This document shows positions 35,019 through 43,911 of a DNA stretch of 64,000 bases, piece by piece. Location: positions 72,112-136,111 of the forward strand of contig DPGI01000005.1 of NCBI GenBank assembly GCA_003522085.1, in the 5' to 3' direction. A program made the position numbers and the translations under genes. A model generated the notes under the pieces. It saw only the letters and a list, made by a program, of their open reading frames with translations, ran no database searches and was not told where the DNA came from. The first letter of the stretch is position 1. The number at the start of each line of letters is the position of its first letter. Source of the stretch: Clostridiales bacterium. GTDB taxonomy: Bacteria; Bacillota; Clostridia; Christensenellales; UBA1242.

Positions 35019-35930
35019 ATGCAGATATTTTTATCAGCACTTTCAGATGCTGCGCTAGACACGCTGAAAGTTCTGCCGATTTTATATTTAGCGTATTTAC
35101 TTGTCGCATATTTTTCGCACGAAAAAAGCAAAAAATTTACAAATTTTTTGAATAAGTCTAAAAAAGCTGGTCCTCTTGTGGGAGCTTTTTTAGGTTGTGT
35201 GCCACAATGCGGCTTTTCTTCTGTTATGTCTGATTTATATGCACGTCGCTCAATAACGCTCGGCACGCTGATAGCGGTGTTTATAGCAACTTCTGATGAA
35301 GCAATTCCAATTTTAATAGCAAATCCAAATTTTACTGTTGATTTGCTTATAATGATAGGGTTAAAAATAGCATTTGCGATTGCGTTTGGTTATTTGGTCG
35401 ACATCACGTTAAACCTTTTCGAACGAAAACGTATTAAAAAACAGTTAACTCAAATTGCCGAACACGATTTAGAACACACCCATGACTATTGCATGTGTAA
35501 TGGGCACAGCGACACAAAGGAACATTGTCACGAAGAAAATATATTTCTTGATGCGCTTCATCACTCGGTTAGCATTGCTCTTTACATTTTTGTGGCAACG
35601 CTTTTAATCAACATAATCGTCGAATATGTAGGAATGGAGGCTCTCACAAGCTGGTTTGGAGGGAACGTATACATTCAAATCCTGCTGGCAGGGTTGATAG
35701 GTCTTATTCCAAATTGCGCAGCATCGGTATTCTTAGTCGAACTCTACATCAACGGCGGCATAGCCTTTTCAGCGATGTTTGCCGGGCTAAGTGTCGGAGC
35801 AGGGGTCGGAATAATAATTTTGTTCACAAAAAATGTTGGCAAACATAAAATATGGCAAAACATTGCAATTCTGTCAATGCTTTACATATTCGGTGTCGCC
35901 AGTGGCATGATAGTAAGTTTATTCTACTGA
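35019..35930 (+). CDS. putative manganese/metal permease (ArsP_2 type)
   Basis: 303 aa, eight to nine membrane helices in two halves. Conserved-looking pair of pore motifs: GAFLGCVPQCGFSSVMSDLY with SDEAIPI in the first half, GLIGLIPNCAASVFLVELY in the second. The central loop holds a His/Cys-rich stretch (about 149-170: HDLEHTHDYCMCNGH, then HCHEE), likely binding metal. This matches the family annotated as putative manganese transporter (PF11449). AAGGTGAG before ATG 35019 is the SD. No yybP-ykoY-type manganese riboswitch was recognised upstream. Confidence 0.7.
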   Translation: MQIFLSALSDAALDTLKVLPILYLAYLLVAYFSHEKSKKFTNFLNKSKKAGPLVGAFLGCVPQCGFSSVMSDLYARRSITLGTLIAVFIATSDEAIPILIANPNFTVDLLIMIGLKIAFAIAFGYLVDITLNLFERKRIKKQLTQIAEHDLEHTHDYCMCNGHSDTKEHCHEENIFLDALHHSVSIALYIFVATLLINIIVEYVGMEALTSWFGGNVYIQILLAGLIGLIPNCAASVFLVELYINGGIAFSAMFAGLSVGAGVGIIILFTKNVGKHKIWQNIAILSMLYIFGVASGMIVSLFY

Positions 35931-35938
35931 CAAAAACG

Positions 35939-35992
35939 ACATAATACTGGCTATTATGAAACATAATACACAACATATAGTAGGTATTATGA
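35939..35992. repeat. cluster of four TATTATG/CATAATA heptamers
   Basis: CATAATA 35940-35946, TATTATG 35952-35958, CATAATA 35962-35968, TATTATG 35985-35991. The first pair and the middle pair are perfect dyads with 5- and 3-base centres. The cluster lies between the permease stop and the degV promoter. Confidence 0.8.
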
Positions 35993-36042
35993 AGAATTTT
36001 CAGCAAAACAACTTAAATCTAAAAATATAAGTTTAAAAGTCT

Positions 36043-36070
36043 TTGAAAAAAAATATAAATATGTTATCAT
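36043..36070 (+). promoter_or_regulatory. promoter for degV
   Basis: TTGAAA (36043-36048), 16-base spacer, TATCAT (36065-36070), 24 bases before ATG 36095; ATGGAGGGG is the SD. The heptamer repeat cluster ends about 50 bases upstream. Confidence 0.55.
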
Positions 36071-36094
36071 TTCATAAACTAACATGGAGGGGTA

Positions 36095-36916
36095 ATGATT
36101 AAGATAATTGTAGATTCAACTGCATACATTCCAAAAGAGTTCATCGAAGAAAATGACATTCAAGTTGTTCCACTTCATGTTTTGTATATGGATAAAGAGT
36201 TTGAAGAAGGTTTGCCAGGCAGTTATGACGAGTTTTTTGCGTCATTTACAAAAACAAAAATATTCCCAAAAACATCTCAGCCATCGCCAGACCTTTTTAC
36301 AAATGCTTACAACAAGGTTATTGATGAAGGCAATGAAGCTATTGTTTTCACTATTTCATCATCGCTTTCAGGAACATTTTCAGTTGCAAATCTTGCAAAA
36401 GCTGATTGCAAAAACCCTGAAAAAATCTCAGTTATCGACTCAATGAGCACTGGTCAAAACATTTGGGGATATTGCATGGAAGTTATTGAAAAGGCAAAAG
36501 AAGGCTGGACGAGAGCGCAAATCCTTGAATACATTGCTCAGCTTCAAATAAACAGCCAAATTTGTTTTGTTCCTGATTCTCTTGACTATCTTAAAAAGGG
36601 TGGAAGAATCGGAAGAGTAAGCGCGACTCTTGGTTCGCTTTTGCAAATCAAGCCTGTTTTGACCTTTAAACAGGGCACACTTTTGTGCGCAAAAAAGATT
36701 TTTGGCACAGCAAAAGTCTTTGGCGAACTTATATCAATGGTTCCCAAAAATGTAAAACGTCTTTTTGCAATTCACATTGCAAACACAAAATATTTCGACA
36801 CACTTTATGATAAAATGAAACAGGCATTTCCTGACACAGAAATTTATGTCGGGGAACTTGGGCCTGTAGTTGCTGCTCACATCGGACCAGCCATCGGAGT
36901 TTGCTATATATGTTAA
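36095..36916 (+). CDS. DegV-family fatty-acid-binding protein
   Basis: 273 aa. Starts with the family signature KIIVDSTAYIPKEF, then FPKTSQPSPDLF (fatty-acid contact loop), ISSSLSGTFSVA and PDSLDYLKKGGRIGRVSATLGSLLQIKP, ending with VAAHIGPAIGV. DegV/FakB proteins bind a fatty acid for phosphorylation by FakA. No fakA gene is adjacent, and Bacillota often hold several copies. The stop overlaps the start of the SDR gene by seven bases. Confidence 0.93.
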   Translation: MIKIIVDSTAYIPKEFIEENDIQVVPLHVLYMDKEFEEGLPGSYDEFFASFTKTKIFPKTSQPSPDLFTNAYNKVIDEGNEAIVFTISSSLSGTFSVANLAKADCKNPEKISVIDSMSTGQNIWGYCMEVIEKAKEGWTRAQILEYIAQLQINSQICFVPDSLDYLKKGGRIGRVSATLGSLLQIKPVLTFKQGTLLCAKKIFGTAKVFGELISMVPKNVKRLFAIHIANTKYFDTLYDKMKQAFPDTEIYVGELGPVVAAHIGPAIGVCYIC

Positions 36917-37617
36917 GAAAACAAGCACTTATTACTGGTGCAACTGGTGATATAGGAAGGGTTATTGCAGCCGACCTTTCAAAGGCAGGCTACAATCTTT
37001 TATTATGCGGAAATAAAGGGGAGTTTGACACATCTCAAATCGTGACCGATTACAGCGAATTTCGCTTCGACATCTCGTCAGCAGAGCAAGTGAAAGCCAC
37101 ATTTAAAAACATTTCAAAACAATTTGGCAAGATTGATTTGCTTGTTTCGTGTGCTGGCGTTGCCGCTCCCGAACAAATGCTTATCGACATGTCCGACGAC
37201 GTAATAGACAAGCTTATTTCGACAAACTTAAACGGAACAATATATACCAACAAATATGCTCTTCCTCTTTTAAACAAAGGCGGAAGCATCGTCAACATCT
37301 CTTCATTTTTGGGCGAAACAGGCTGCTGCTGCGAAGCCGCATATGCCGCCGCTAAAGCCGGCGTAATCAACTTGACAAAATCGCTTGCGCAAGAATTTGC
37401 ACCATTTTTGGTTAGAGTAAATTCAATCAGCCCAGGCTATATCGACACAAAAATGAATTCTGAATTTTCTCCAGAAGAAAAGCAACAAATCATTCAGCAA
37501 ACGCTACTTAAAAGGCTTGGAAAACCTGAAGACATTTCGTCCGCCGTGTTGTTTCTGGCGCAAAACACGTTTATTACAGGCGAAAACATAACCATCTCTG
37601 GCGGGTATACAATCTAG
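36910..37617 (+). CDS. short-chain dehydrogenase/reductase (FabG-like)
   Basis: 235 aa from ATG 36910, overlapping the degV stop. Classical SDR: NADP-binding TGATGDIGR near the N-terminus, CAGVA, the catalytic Ser in IVNISSF, YAAAKAG (Tyr/Lys) and SPGYIDTKM. It resembles 3-oxoacyl-ACP reductases, but no other fatty-acid synthesis gene is near, so the substrate is not fixed. Translational coupling to a fatty-acid-binding DegV protein hints at a lipid role (inference). Confidence 0.9.
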   Translation: MLRKQALITGATGDIGRVIAADLSKAGYNLLLCGNKGEFDTSQIVTDYSEFRFDISSAEQVKATFKNISKQFGKIDLLVSCAGVAAPEQMLIDMSDDVIDKLISTNLNGTIYTNKYALPLLNKGGSIVNISSFLGETGCCCEAAYAAAKAGVINLTKSLAQEFAPFLVRVNSISPGYIDTKMNSEFSPEEKQQIIQQTLLKRLGKPEDISSAVLFLAQNTFITGENITISGGYTI

Positions 37618-37634
37618 TAAAATCAATTCGTTAA

Positions 37635-37671
37635 AACAACTGCTTATTCGACAAAAGCGGTTGTTTTTTTT
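37635..37671 (+). terminator. terminator after the SDR gene
   Basis: AACAACTGCTT (37635-37645) pairs, with one G-U, with AAGCGGTTGTT (37655-37665), followed by a T run. Confidence 0.8.
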
Positions 37672-37712
37672 ATGTCTTAAAGATTTAGAATTGTAAAGCA
37701 AGGAGGAAGAAA

Positions 37713-38021
37713 TTGAAAATTAAATCCAGAATTTACAATTCAACATTATATGTGCTTTTATCTGGCGAACTCGACTCAAACACCGCAGTATATGCCCGCG
37801 AAGAAATGGACAAAGCCTTTGCTAGTGGCCTGTTTAAGCAGATTATCATTGACTTATCCGAACTTGAATTTATGGATTCAACGGGAATAGGGCTGCTGAT
37901 AGGCAGATACAAAAAGATGCAAGAAAAACACGTGCCGATATTCATATGCAATCCGTCGTCGCACGCAGAAAAAATATTCAAAATGTCGGGGCTCTACGAG
38001 CTTATGCCAAAAATTGGTTAG
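37713..38021 (+). CDS. spoIIAA: anti-sigma F factor antagonist SpoIIAA (TTG start)
   Basis: 102 aa. STAS domain: LYVLLSGELDSNTAVYAREEMD, then LSELEFMDSTGIGLLIGRYK, where Ser in MDSTGIG is the residue phosphorylated by SpoIIAB. In its dephosphorylated form it frees sigma F in the forespore. The start is TTG 37713, supported by AAGGAGGAAGAAA immediately before and by the lack of a nearby ATG. First gene of the spoIIA operon. Confidence 0.95.
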   Translation: MKIKSRIYNSTLYVLLSGELDSNTAVYAREEMDKAFASGLFKQIIIDLSELEFMDSTGIGLLIGRYKKMQEKHVPIFICNPSSHAEKIFKMSGLYELMPKIG

Positions 38022-38029
38022 GAGGAAAA

Positions 38030-38470
38030 ATGAAAAATTATATGGAAGTGAAATTCAAAGCGATTCCTGAAAACGTAGCGTTTGCGCGCATGTGCGTTGC
38101 GGGATTTTGCCTTCAACTTAATCCCACAATCGAAGAAATTGACGACATAAAAACGGCGGTCTCCGAGGCGGTTACAAACTGTGTCGTTCACGCCTATCCC
38201 AAATCGGTCGGCGATGTAAGTATGCGTGTTGAAATTGAAAATGGCGAAGTTCAAATCAGCGTTTCCGACAAAGGCATTGGCATCAAAGATTTTGCCAAAG
38301 CGCGCGAGCCGTTTTACACAACCAAACTTTCTGAAGAGCGCAGCGGAATGGGCTTTTCGGTTATGGAAAGTTTTATGGACAATGTCGAACTGCAAAAAAA
38401 CGACGAAAAGGGCTTAAAAGTGGTCTTAACAAAACATCTGTCAAAAAGCGCACAAAGCATTTCGTGCTAG
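38030..38470 (+). CDS. spoIIAB: anti-sigma F factor SpoIIAB
   Basis: 146 aa from ATG 38030, with AGGAGGAAA as SD. GHKL-type kinase: N box IKTAVSEAVTNCVVHAYP, G1 box VSDKGIGI, G2 box ERSGMGFSVMESFMD. It holds sigma F and phosphorylates SpoIIAA. It begins nine bases after spoIIAA and overlaps sigF by seven bases. Confidence 0.96.
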   Translation: MKNYMEVKFKAIPENVAFARMCVAGFCLQLNPTIEEIDDIKTAVSEAVTNCVVHAYPKSVGDVSMRVEIENGEVQISVSDKGIGIKDFAKAREPFYTTKLSEERSGMGFSVMESFMDNVELQKNDEKGLKVVLTKHLSKSAQSISC

Positions 38471-39186
38471 ATGCAGACAAAATCAGACAGCTTGTAAAAG
38501 AGGCTCAAGAGGGGGATGAAGATGCGAAAAATGCGCTTATCGCTGAAAATTCCCCGCTCATTAAAAGCATAATACGCCGTTTTTCAGGCAAAGGACTTGA
38601 GTATGACGACCTCTATCAGCTTGGCTGTCTGGGCTTTGTAAAGGCTATCAAAAATTTCAACAGTGACTTCAACGTCAAATTTTCGACCTACGTAGTGCCA
38701 ATGGTCATAGGCGAAATCAAACGTTTCATGCGAGATGACGGCGCGATAAAAGTCTCCCGCGCAATCAAATCGTTAAATATAAAAATCAACAAGTTTGTCG
38801 ACGCCTATTTTGCTGAGCACAAATGCAAGCCTTCGATTGATGAAATAGCAAAGCAGTTTAATATCGAAGAAGGCGACGTCGTGATGGCTATGGACTCTGC
38901 GCGCATGCCAATATCGCTTTATATGCCGTTTGAAGAAGGGGAAGACGCTAGTCTGACGGTTATCGACAGGCTTGCGGGGCAGCAAGAAGGCGAAACGTTG
39001 ACCGACCAATTATCGCTGAAAGAAGTGATAAAATCGCTGCCTAGCCGCGACCGAGAAATCATTTTGATGCGATATTTTTATGATAAAACGCAAAGTGAAA
39101 TTGCTAGTATACTTCACATTTCACAAGTCCAAGTTTCGCGTCTTGAAAACAAAATATTAGACGGTTTAAAAAAGAAATTAAGTTAA
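38464..39186 (+). CDS. sigF: RNA polymerase sigma-F factor
   Basis: 240 aa. Sigma-70 family: region 2 (LIKSIIRRFSGKGLEYDDLYQLGCLGFVKAIKNFN, then KFSTYVVPMVIGEIKRFMRDD), region 3 (KPSIDEIAKQFNIEE) and region 4 (LPSRDREIILMRYFYDKTQSEIASILHISQVQVSRLE). The order after spoIIAA and spoIIAB identifies it as the forespore sigma F. The start is GTG 38464, within spoIIAB and without an SD, so translation is probably coupled. The proteins needed next (SpoVA) are encoded 2 kb further on. Confidence 0.96.
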   Translation: MLDADKIRQLVKEAQEGDEDAKNALIAENSPLIKSIIRRFSGKGLEYDDLYQLGCLGFVKAIKNFNSDFNVKFSTYVVPMVIGEIKRFMRDDGAIKVSRAIKSLNIKINKFVDAYFAEHKCKPSIDEIAKQFNIEEGDVVMAMDSARMPISLYMPFEEGEDASLTVIDRLAGQQEGETLTDQLSLKEVIKSLPSRDREIILMRYFYDKTQSEIASILHISQVQVSRLENKILDGLKKKLS

Positions 39187-39204
39187 AAAATTGCATAAAA
39201 ATAA

Positions 39205-39237
39205 AAAACGACTCACTCATGCTGGTCGTTTTTTTTG
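39205..39237 (+). terminator. terminator after sigF
   Basis: AAAACGAC (39205-39212) pairs with GTCGTTTT (39225-39232), followed by a T run to 39236. Confidence 0.85.
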
Positions 39238-39323
39238 TCGTTAAAACTGAAAGGCTTAAACTAAACTAAATTAACCTAACAAAATTTTATATTGTTAAAT
39301 ATTTTTGCTCTAAGAAGATGCGG

Positions 39324-41045
39324 CTATTTTACAAGGTCTTCAATGTCTTTGTTGATGTCGGCGTTGACAACTGAAGTATGACCTTTTGCTTTTTCTTCGC
39401 CTTGCAAAGTTGTGTCATTTTCGGCGGCTTTGTCAGGTTGACTTTCACTTGCGTTTTCAGGTTGTGTAGGCGATTCGTTATTTTTGCTTGCGTTCGCATT
39501 TTCGCTAGGTTTAGCCTCAACAGACTTAACCTTTGCGTCTGCATCAATGTCAAGTTTTTGCGCCTTTTTAGGTTGAATCGAAGTCGCTCCGTCTTCAGCG
39601 TGTTTTGATGAGCTTACGATTTTTTCTATGTCATTTGTTTCAACTTGCGTTTCTTGTTTTGTGCTTTCGTTTTTAAATTTTTCGGCATTTTCTGGCTTAT
39701 TTGCTTCTTGTTTAGCTTCAGTCTTTTCTGTGATTGTTTCCACAGGAATTGCCGTCTCATCGATCACTGATGTTGGCGTTTCTTGGTCATTTGATGCGTC
39801 GCTAGGAAGAATAGCAGTTATGCCATTGCTGCCGTTAAAGTGGCGCATTCCTTGCATGTTGTTTCCATTAAATCTGTTAAATCCGTTGTTATATCCATAT
39901 CCGTATCCATTGCCAAACCCGTTTCTATATCCGTTGCCAGTATACCGATAAGTGTCAATGTTGGTTACTCCAGGACCATATGTGTCGGTGTTCCTTCCGG
40001 GGTTAAACAATCCGCGGTTCATTCCATATGCGTTGGTGTTTGCGATGTTGCCGTTATAGCAGTTTCCATTTGGACAATTTAAATTATAGTCATAACAATT
40101 CCCGTCAGGACAATTCGCGTTGTTGTAGCAATTTCCGTCGGGGCAGTTTGCGTTGCCATTAAAACAATTTCCGTCAGGGCAGTAGCCGTTATAATTAAAC
40201 GGAATTAGATTTTGATTGCTGCCGAATGAATTGCCTGAGTTGTTAGAGTTATTTGAATTGTTTGTATTATTCAAATTTTTTTCAGAAGAATTATATCCGT
40301 TGTTTGTGCCGTTTGGCTCGTTTGCATAATCTTCTGGAGTTTTGTTTCCCCAGTCTTTTCGGTTGGAACCATTCTGATTATTTGCATTTTGTCCCGCCGC
40401 ATTTTGGCCTGTTGTGTTCTGACCGTTTTGACTACCCGAAGTTTCGCCATTTGAATTGCTGGCGGTGTTTAAAATTCCTTCGACATTGTTAAGAGTATTT
40501 AAGATGTTATTTAAATAGCAGTCGCGCGACTCCAAGCAGCAAGACAGCCTAGTCAGTTTTGCATCGAATTGTGTGCCGGGATCGTTGAGTTTTGCCATGC
40601 TTCGAACAGTGTTGCGATAGTCGCTTTTAGTTCTTGTCAGTTCGGTGGTGTATTTTTGCATGCTGGTTGTAAGTTCTGAAATAGCGCGAGCGTTATCGTT
40701 GCCGAGTATAAGCGGGCCGCCCGTTATCGATTTTTTAATCGCCTTTGCTTTGCGCAAAATTTGATAACGGTTGTTTTCGATGTTTCGTGCAATCGCGCTA
40801 GCCGTCTGACCGCTGCCCGAAAGGCGAGAGAGTTGTGAGATTGTTTCCACATTTCCGTCAAAATCTTCGCGAGTGATTTCGTCAATATTCGCAACGCTGA
40901 CGGCGGAAACTGTGTTCGTCACTCTGTCAAGTTGCGTAGAAAGTTTGTCGATAACTGCTTGGTCGTTGGTGGTATTATTGGTGCAGCCTGCTATGGCTAA
41001 AATTGCTGACAGGCTCAAGCCTAAAACAAAAGTTGATTTTTTCAT
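39324..41045 (-). CDS. Asn-rich lipoprotein with CPDGNC repeats
   Basis: 573 aa from the ATG at 41045 (GGAGGAAAA directly upstream). Lipoprotein signal with lipobox IAGC (Cys21). Then a helical region (about 25-190) with four Cys near its end (SCCLESRDCY), an Asn/Gly/Gln-rich part, and four tandem motifs CPDGNCF, CPDGNCY, CPDGNCY, CPNGNCY spaced 10-13 residues, followed by Asn/Gly/Tyr-rich sequence and a long Lys/Glu/Ala-rich tail. No known family is recognised. The eight paired Cys suggest disulfides or metal binding. Lying between sigF and spoVAC, it may be a spore or envelope protein (inference). Confidence 0.7.
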   Translation of the reverse strand: MKKSTFVLGLSLSAILAIAGCTNNTTNDQAVIDKLSTQLDRVTNTVSAVSVANIDEITREDFDGNVETISQLSRLSGSGQTASAIARNIENNRYQILRKAKAIKKSITGGPLILGNDNARAISELTTSMQKYTTELTRTKSDYRNTVRSMAKLNDPGTQFDAKLTRLSCCLESRDCYLNNILNTLNNVEGILNTASNSNGETSGSQNGQNTTGQNAAGQNANNQNGSNRKDWGNKTPEDYANEPNGTNNGYNSSEKNLNNTNNSNNSNNSGNSFGSNQNLIPFNYNGYCPDGNCFNGNANCPDGNCYNNANCPDGNCYDYNLNCPNGNCYNGNIANTNAYGMNRGLFNPGRNTDTYGPGVTNIDTYRYTGNGYRNGFGNGYGYGYNNGFNRFNGNNMQGMRHFNGSNGITAILPSDASNDQETPTSVIDETAIPVETITEKTEAKQEANKPENAEKFKNESTKQETQVETNDIEKIVSSSKHAEDGATSIQPKKAQKLDIDADAKVKSVEAKPSENANASKNNESPTQPENASESQPDKAAENDTTLQGEEKAKGHTSVVNADINKDIEDLVK

Positions 41046-41226
41046 TTTTCCTCCTGGATATGCTTTTAGTTTGAGCATAAAACGCAAGAATATTCTTTTC
41101 AAATATGGAAATAAATATGAAAACAAATAAAAAGATAATGAATGCAAATTGAAACAAATTAAATCCAATCAAAGCCAATCGAAAAACTGAAACAAATTAA
41201 ATAAAAGCAAATTAAACGGAGAAAAT

Positions 41227-41685
41227 ATGAAAAATAAAAAACGAGATGAAGCATACAACGCCTATGTCGAAGCGCGAATTCCAAAAACCAAAGCCTGGCC
41301 GTCGCTTTTTAATTCGTTTTGGGTGGGCGGACTTATCTGCGTGCTCGGCCAAGGCATCGACGAACTGCTTTTATTGTGGTTTCCGTCAATGTCGCAGCAA
41401 TCGGCATGGGCTTGGACGCTGATTGTGCTCATTTTTCTTGCGTCGCTGCTCACTGGGCTTGGCGTTTACGATAAAATCGGAAAATTTGCCGGTGGTGGCA
41501 GTATCGTGCCGATAACAGGATTTTCAAATTCGATTTCTTCGCCAGCGATTGAGTTTAAACATGAAGGCATCATATATGGAACTTGCGTAAAAATGTTCAC
41601 TATCGCAGGGCCAGTAATCGTCGTCGGCGTGGTTGCAAGCATAATCGTAGGAATTGTTTATTATATCGTGGGGTTAATCGGATGA
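41227..41685 (+). CDS. spoVAC: stage V sporulation protein AC
   Basis: 152 aa. SpoVAC is a membrane channel subunit for dipicolinic acid uptake and release in spores. Seen: basic N-terminus, then membrane segments FWVGGLICVLGQGIDELL, LIVLIFLASLLTGLGVYDKIGKFAGGGSIVPITGFSNS and C-terminal VIVVGVVASIIVGIVYYI. ACGGAGAAAAT precedes ATG 41227. Its stop overlaps the spoVAD start (ATGA). Confidence 0.96.
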   Translation: MKNKKRDEAYNAYVEARIPKTKAWPSLFNSFWVGGLICVLGQGIDELLLLWFPSMSQQSAWAWTLIVLIFLASLLTGLGVYDKIGKFAGGGSIVPITGFSNSISSPAIEFKHEGIIYGTCVKMFTIAGPVIVVGVVASIIVGIVYYIVGLIG

Positions 41686-42683
41686 CGCAGACAATAGAAT
41701 TTAAAAACAGACCAAAAATCATAGGCAGTTATTCGGTGGTTGGCCCGAAAGAAGGCAAGGGCCCTTTTGGAGAATATTTTGATTATGTCATGCAATGTGA
41801 TTTGTTTGGCGAAAAAACGTATGAAAAAGCGGAACGCAAAATGCTTGAACAAGCCGTAACGGGCGCAATTCAAAAGGCAGGCTTGACGGCGGGTGACATC
41901 AACTTGCTGCTGGCGGGCGACCTGCTAAATCAAATCATATCTTCGTCTTACACGGCGCGTGCGTTTAATGTGCCGTTTTTAGGCATGTTTGGAGCGTGCT
42001 CAACAATGGCAGAAAGTTTAGCAATCGGCGCAAGTCTTGTAAACGGCGGACATTTTCAAAACGTCGTTTGTGCAACCGGCTCGCATTTTTCAACAGCTGA
42101 AAGGCAGTTCCGTTTTCCGCTTGAACTCGGAAATCAGCGCGTCCCAACATCGCAATGGACGGTCACAGCGGCAGGCGCAAGCGTGCTTTCTTTAGAAGGT
42201 GAAGGTCCAGAAGTAGCAATGGCAACATTTGGCAAAGTTATAGATTTTGGCATCGTCGACGTCAACAATATGGGTGCTGCAATGGCTCCATCGGCAGCGG
42301 ATACTATGCTTGCGCATTTCACCGACACAGGTCGCAAGCCAAGCGATTATGACCTTATCGTAACAGGCGATTTGGGCAAGTTGGGCGCCGAAATTTTGGT
42401 GGATTTATTGGAAGATAAAGGCATTAAATTAGGCCCAAATTACAGCGATTGCGGGCACAGTTTTTTTACAAGAAAACAAGACACAATGTGCGGCGGAAGC
42501 GGATGCGGATGCAGCGCATCAGTGCTAAATTCCTATATTGTTTCAAAACTAAAAAAACGCGAATTAAAACGCGTTCTTTTCGTTCCAACTGGCGCGCTTA
42601 TGTCAACAACGGCGTCGCAACAGGGCGAGTCTATCCCAGGTGTAAGTCATGCAATAGTCTTAGAAGCGGGAGGGAAAAAATAA
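41682..42683 (+). CDS. spoVAD: stage V sporulation protein AD
   Basis: 333 aa from ATG 41682; the frame runs further upstream but the ATGA overlap with spoVAC fixes the start. Thiolase-like fold without the usual active site; SpoVAD binds dipicolinic acid. Motifs: GPFGEYFDYVMQCDLFGEKTYEKAE, FGACSTMAESLAIGA, ATGSHFSTAERQFRFPLELGNQR and DCGHSFF. Ends in TAATG shared with spoVAE. Confidence 0.97.
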   Translation: MTQTIEFKNRPKIIGSYSVVGPKEGKGPFGEYFDYVMQCDLFGEKTYEKAERKMLEQAVTGAIQKAGLTAGDINLLLAGDLLNQIISSSYTARAFNVPFLGMFGACSTMAESLAIGASLVNGGHFQNVVCATGSHFSTAERQFRFPLELGNQRVPTSQWTVTAAGASVLSLEGEGPEVAMATFGKVIDFGIVDVNNMGAAMAPSAADTMLAHFTDTGRKPSDYDLIVTGDLGKLGAEILVDLLEDKGIKLGPNYSDCGHSFFTRKQDTMCGGSGCGCSASVLNSYIVSKLKKRELKRVLFVPTGALMSTTASQQGESIPGVSHAIVLEAGGKK

Positions 42684-43039
42684 TGGAATTTTTATGGGCA
42701 TTTTTAATAGGTGGTGCAGTCTGTATGCTGGGTCAAGTGTTGATTATAACAACAAAAATAACTTCCGCCCGAATCTTAGTTACGTTCGTGCTAATCGGTG
42801 TAGTCCTTCAAGCCTTTGAACTTTTTGATCCAATATCAGGTTTCGCGAAAGCCGGCATAAATGTTCCAATCATCGGATTTGGAGCTTCGCTGGCAAAAGG
42901 TGCAATAAGTGGCGTAAAATCAACAGGACTTTTGGGCGCCTTTACGGGTGGATTACAAGCAACAGCAGGGGGAATCGCCGCAGCAGTAGGTTTTGCATTC
43001 TTATTTTCGCTTATCTTTAACTCAAAAACCAAGCAGTAA
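42683..43039 (+). CDS. spoVAE: stage V sporulation protein AE
   Basis: 118 aa from ATG 42683, one base overlapping the spoVAD stop, with GGGAGGG as SD. Three to four membrane helices with VCMLGQVLI, GVVLQAFELFDPISGFAKAGINVPIIGFGASLAKGA: the SpoVAEb-type channel subunit. Together with spoVAC and spoVAD it completes the minimal C-D-E operon of Clostridia; spoVAA and spoVAB are absent here. Confidence 0.95.
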   Translation: MEFLWAFLIGGAVCMLGQVLIITTKITSARILVTFVLIGVVLQAFELFDPISGFAKAGINVPIIGFGASLAKGAISGVKSTGLLGAFTGGLQATAGGIAAAVGFAFLFSLIFNSKTKQ

Positions 43040-43115
43040 GGTTGGCGTTTTATCGCAACTGGTCAACAATTTCAACATATCATAGTCAATACTCACAACG
43101 CGACTTAAAAATCAA

Positions 43116-43164
43116 CATAATACTGGCGCACATTTAACATAATACTGACAAGCATGTCATAATA
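43116..43164. repeat. three CATAATA heptamers in tandem
   Basis: CATAATA at 43116-43122, 43138-43144 and 43158-43164, all in one orientation, 22 and 20 bases apart (about two helical turns). The first two read ACATAATACTG, identical to units near 35.9 kb. They lie between spoVAE and yunB. Confidence 0.8.
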
Positions 43165-43214
43165 GCCACAATATATTGTGTATTTTTTCTTAAAACAATT
43201 TCATATATTATGAT

Positions 43215-43862
43215 ATGAAGTGCAAAAAAAAGAAAAGGCTTGCTTTTAAAGTCAAGGCAGCGATTTGTTTTGGCGTAGTTTTTTCTTTGATTTTAGCAGC
43301 GTTTTTGCACTTTTATTTTATAGTTGGGCCTAAAGTGGTCGAGGTTTCGCGAGCGCAAGTTGATTCAGTTGCCACAACAGTGGTGAGTGACGCAATTTAC
43401 AACGTTATGCTTGATAAAAATTACAGTTATGATGACTTCGTCGACATAAAATGCTCTTCAAACAATGAAATTTCTTCGATTTCAGCCAATTCAATCAACC
43501 TTAACAAGTTTGCGCGTGAACTTTCAACCGAAGCGCAAATATTGCTTGATGGGTTAGTTGACAGTTCTATAAAAGTACCGCTTGGGTCATTCACAGGAAT
43601 CAACGCGCTTTCGGCATTGGGACCTAAAATTAGCGTTCACATCATGCCAATCGGATCCGTTATTACATCTTTTTCGTCGCAATTTGAAAGCGTAGGCATC
43701 AATCAAGTGCGCCATTCTATATTTATTGATGTCAACATAGCAATCAGTGTGATTTTGCCACTTGGCAGCAAAAATGTCGACTTTATAACTCAAGTTTTAA
43801 TCTGTGAAAATATAATTGTCGGCAAGGTTCCAGATGTATATTTAAATGGCTTGTCGAAATAA
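43215..43862 (+). CDS. yunB: sporulation protein YunB
   Basis: 215 aa. N-terminal basic segment and one membrane helix (about 10-35), then the YunB pattern: NYSYDDFVDIKCSSNNEISSISANS, VPLGSFTGINALSALGPKISVHIMPIGSV and a C-terminal VLICENIIVGKVPDVYLN. YunB is a mother-cell sporulation protein of Bacillota. No SD is visible before ATG 43215; CATATATT (43202-43209) just upstream resembles a -10 box of the sigma-E type, so the message could have a very short leader. Confidence 0.9.
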   Translation: MKCKKKKRLAFKVKAAICFGVVFSLILAAFLHFYFIVGPKVVEVSRAQVDSVATTVVSDAIYNVMLDKNYSYDDFVDIKCSSNNEISSISANSINLNKFARELSTEAQILLDGLVDSSIKVPLGSFTGINALSALGPKISVHIMPIGSVITSFSSQFESVGINQVRHSIFIDVNIAISVILPLGSKNVDFITQVLICENIIVGKVPDVYLNGLSK

Positions 43863-43911
43863 ATTTTATGCAAATAAATTGTAAAAATCTAAAACAAAAA
43901 ATGGCTTAATT

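Noticed and set aside
35931..36094. Manganese (yybP-ykoY) or other riboswitch near the metal permease
   Set aside because: No conserved riboswitch core was seen on either side of the permease; the gap holds only the heptamer repeats and a promoter.
39900..40200. Repeated short DNA units that could suggest a CRISPR array
   Set aside because: The repeats are short and in frame, and encode the CPDGNC motifs of the lipoprotein; no spacers of constant length are present.
41583..41681. N-terminal extension of spoVAD
   Set aside because: It is the out-of-frame read of spoVAC (Arg-rich, not SpoVAD-like); the ATGA overlap gives the correct start.
42449..42682. N-terminal extension of spoVAE
   Set aside because: It is another frame of spoVAD; SD GGGAGGG supports ATG 42683.
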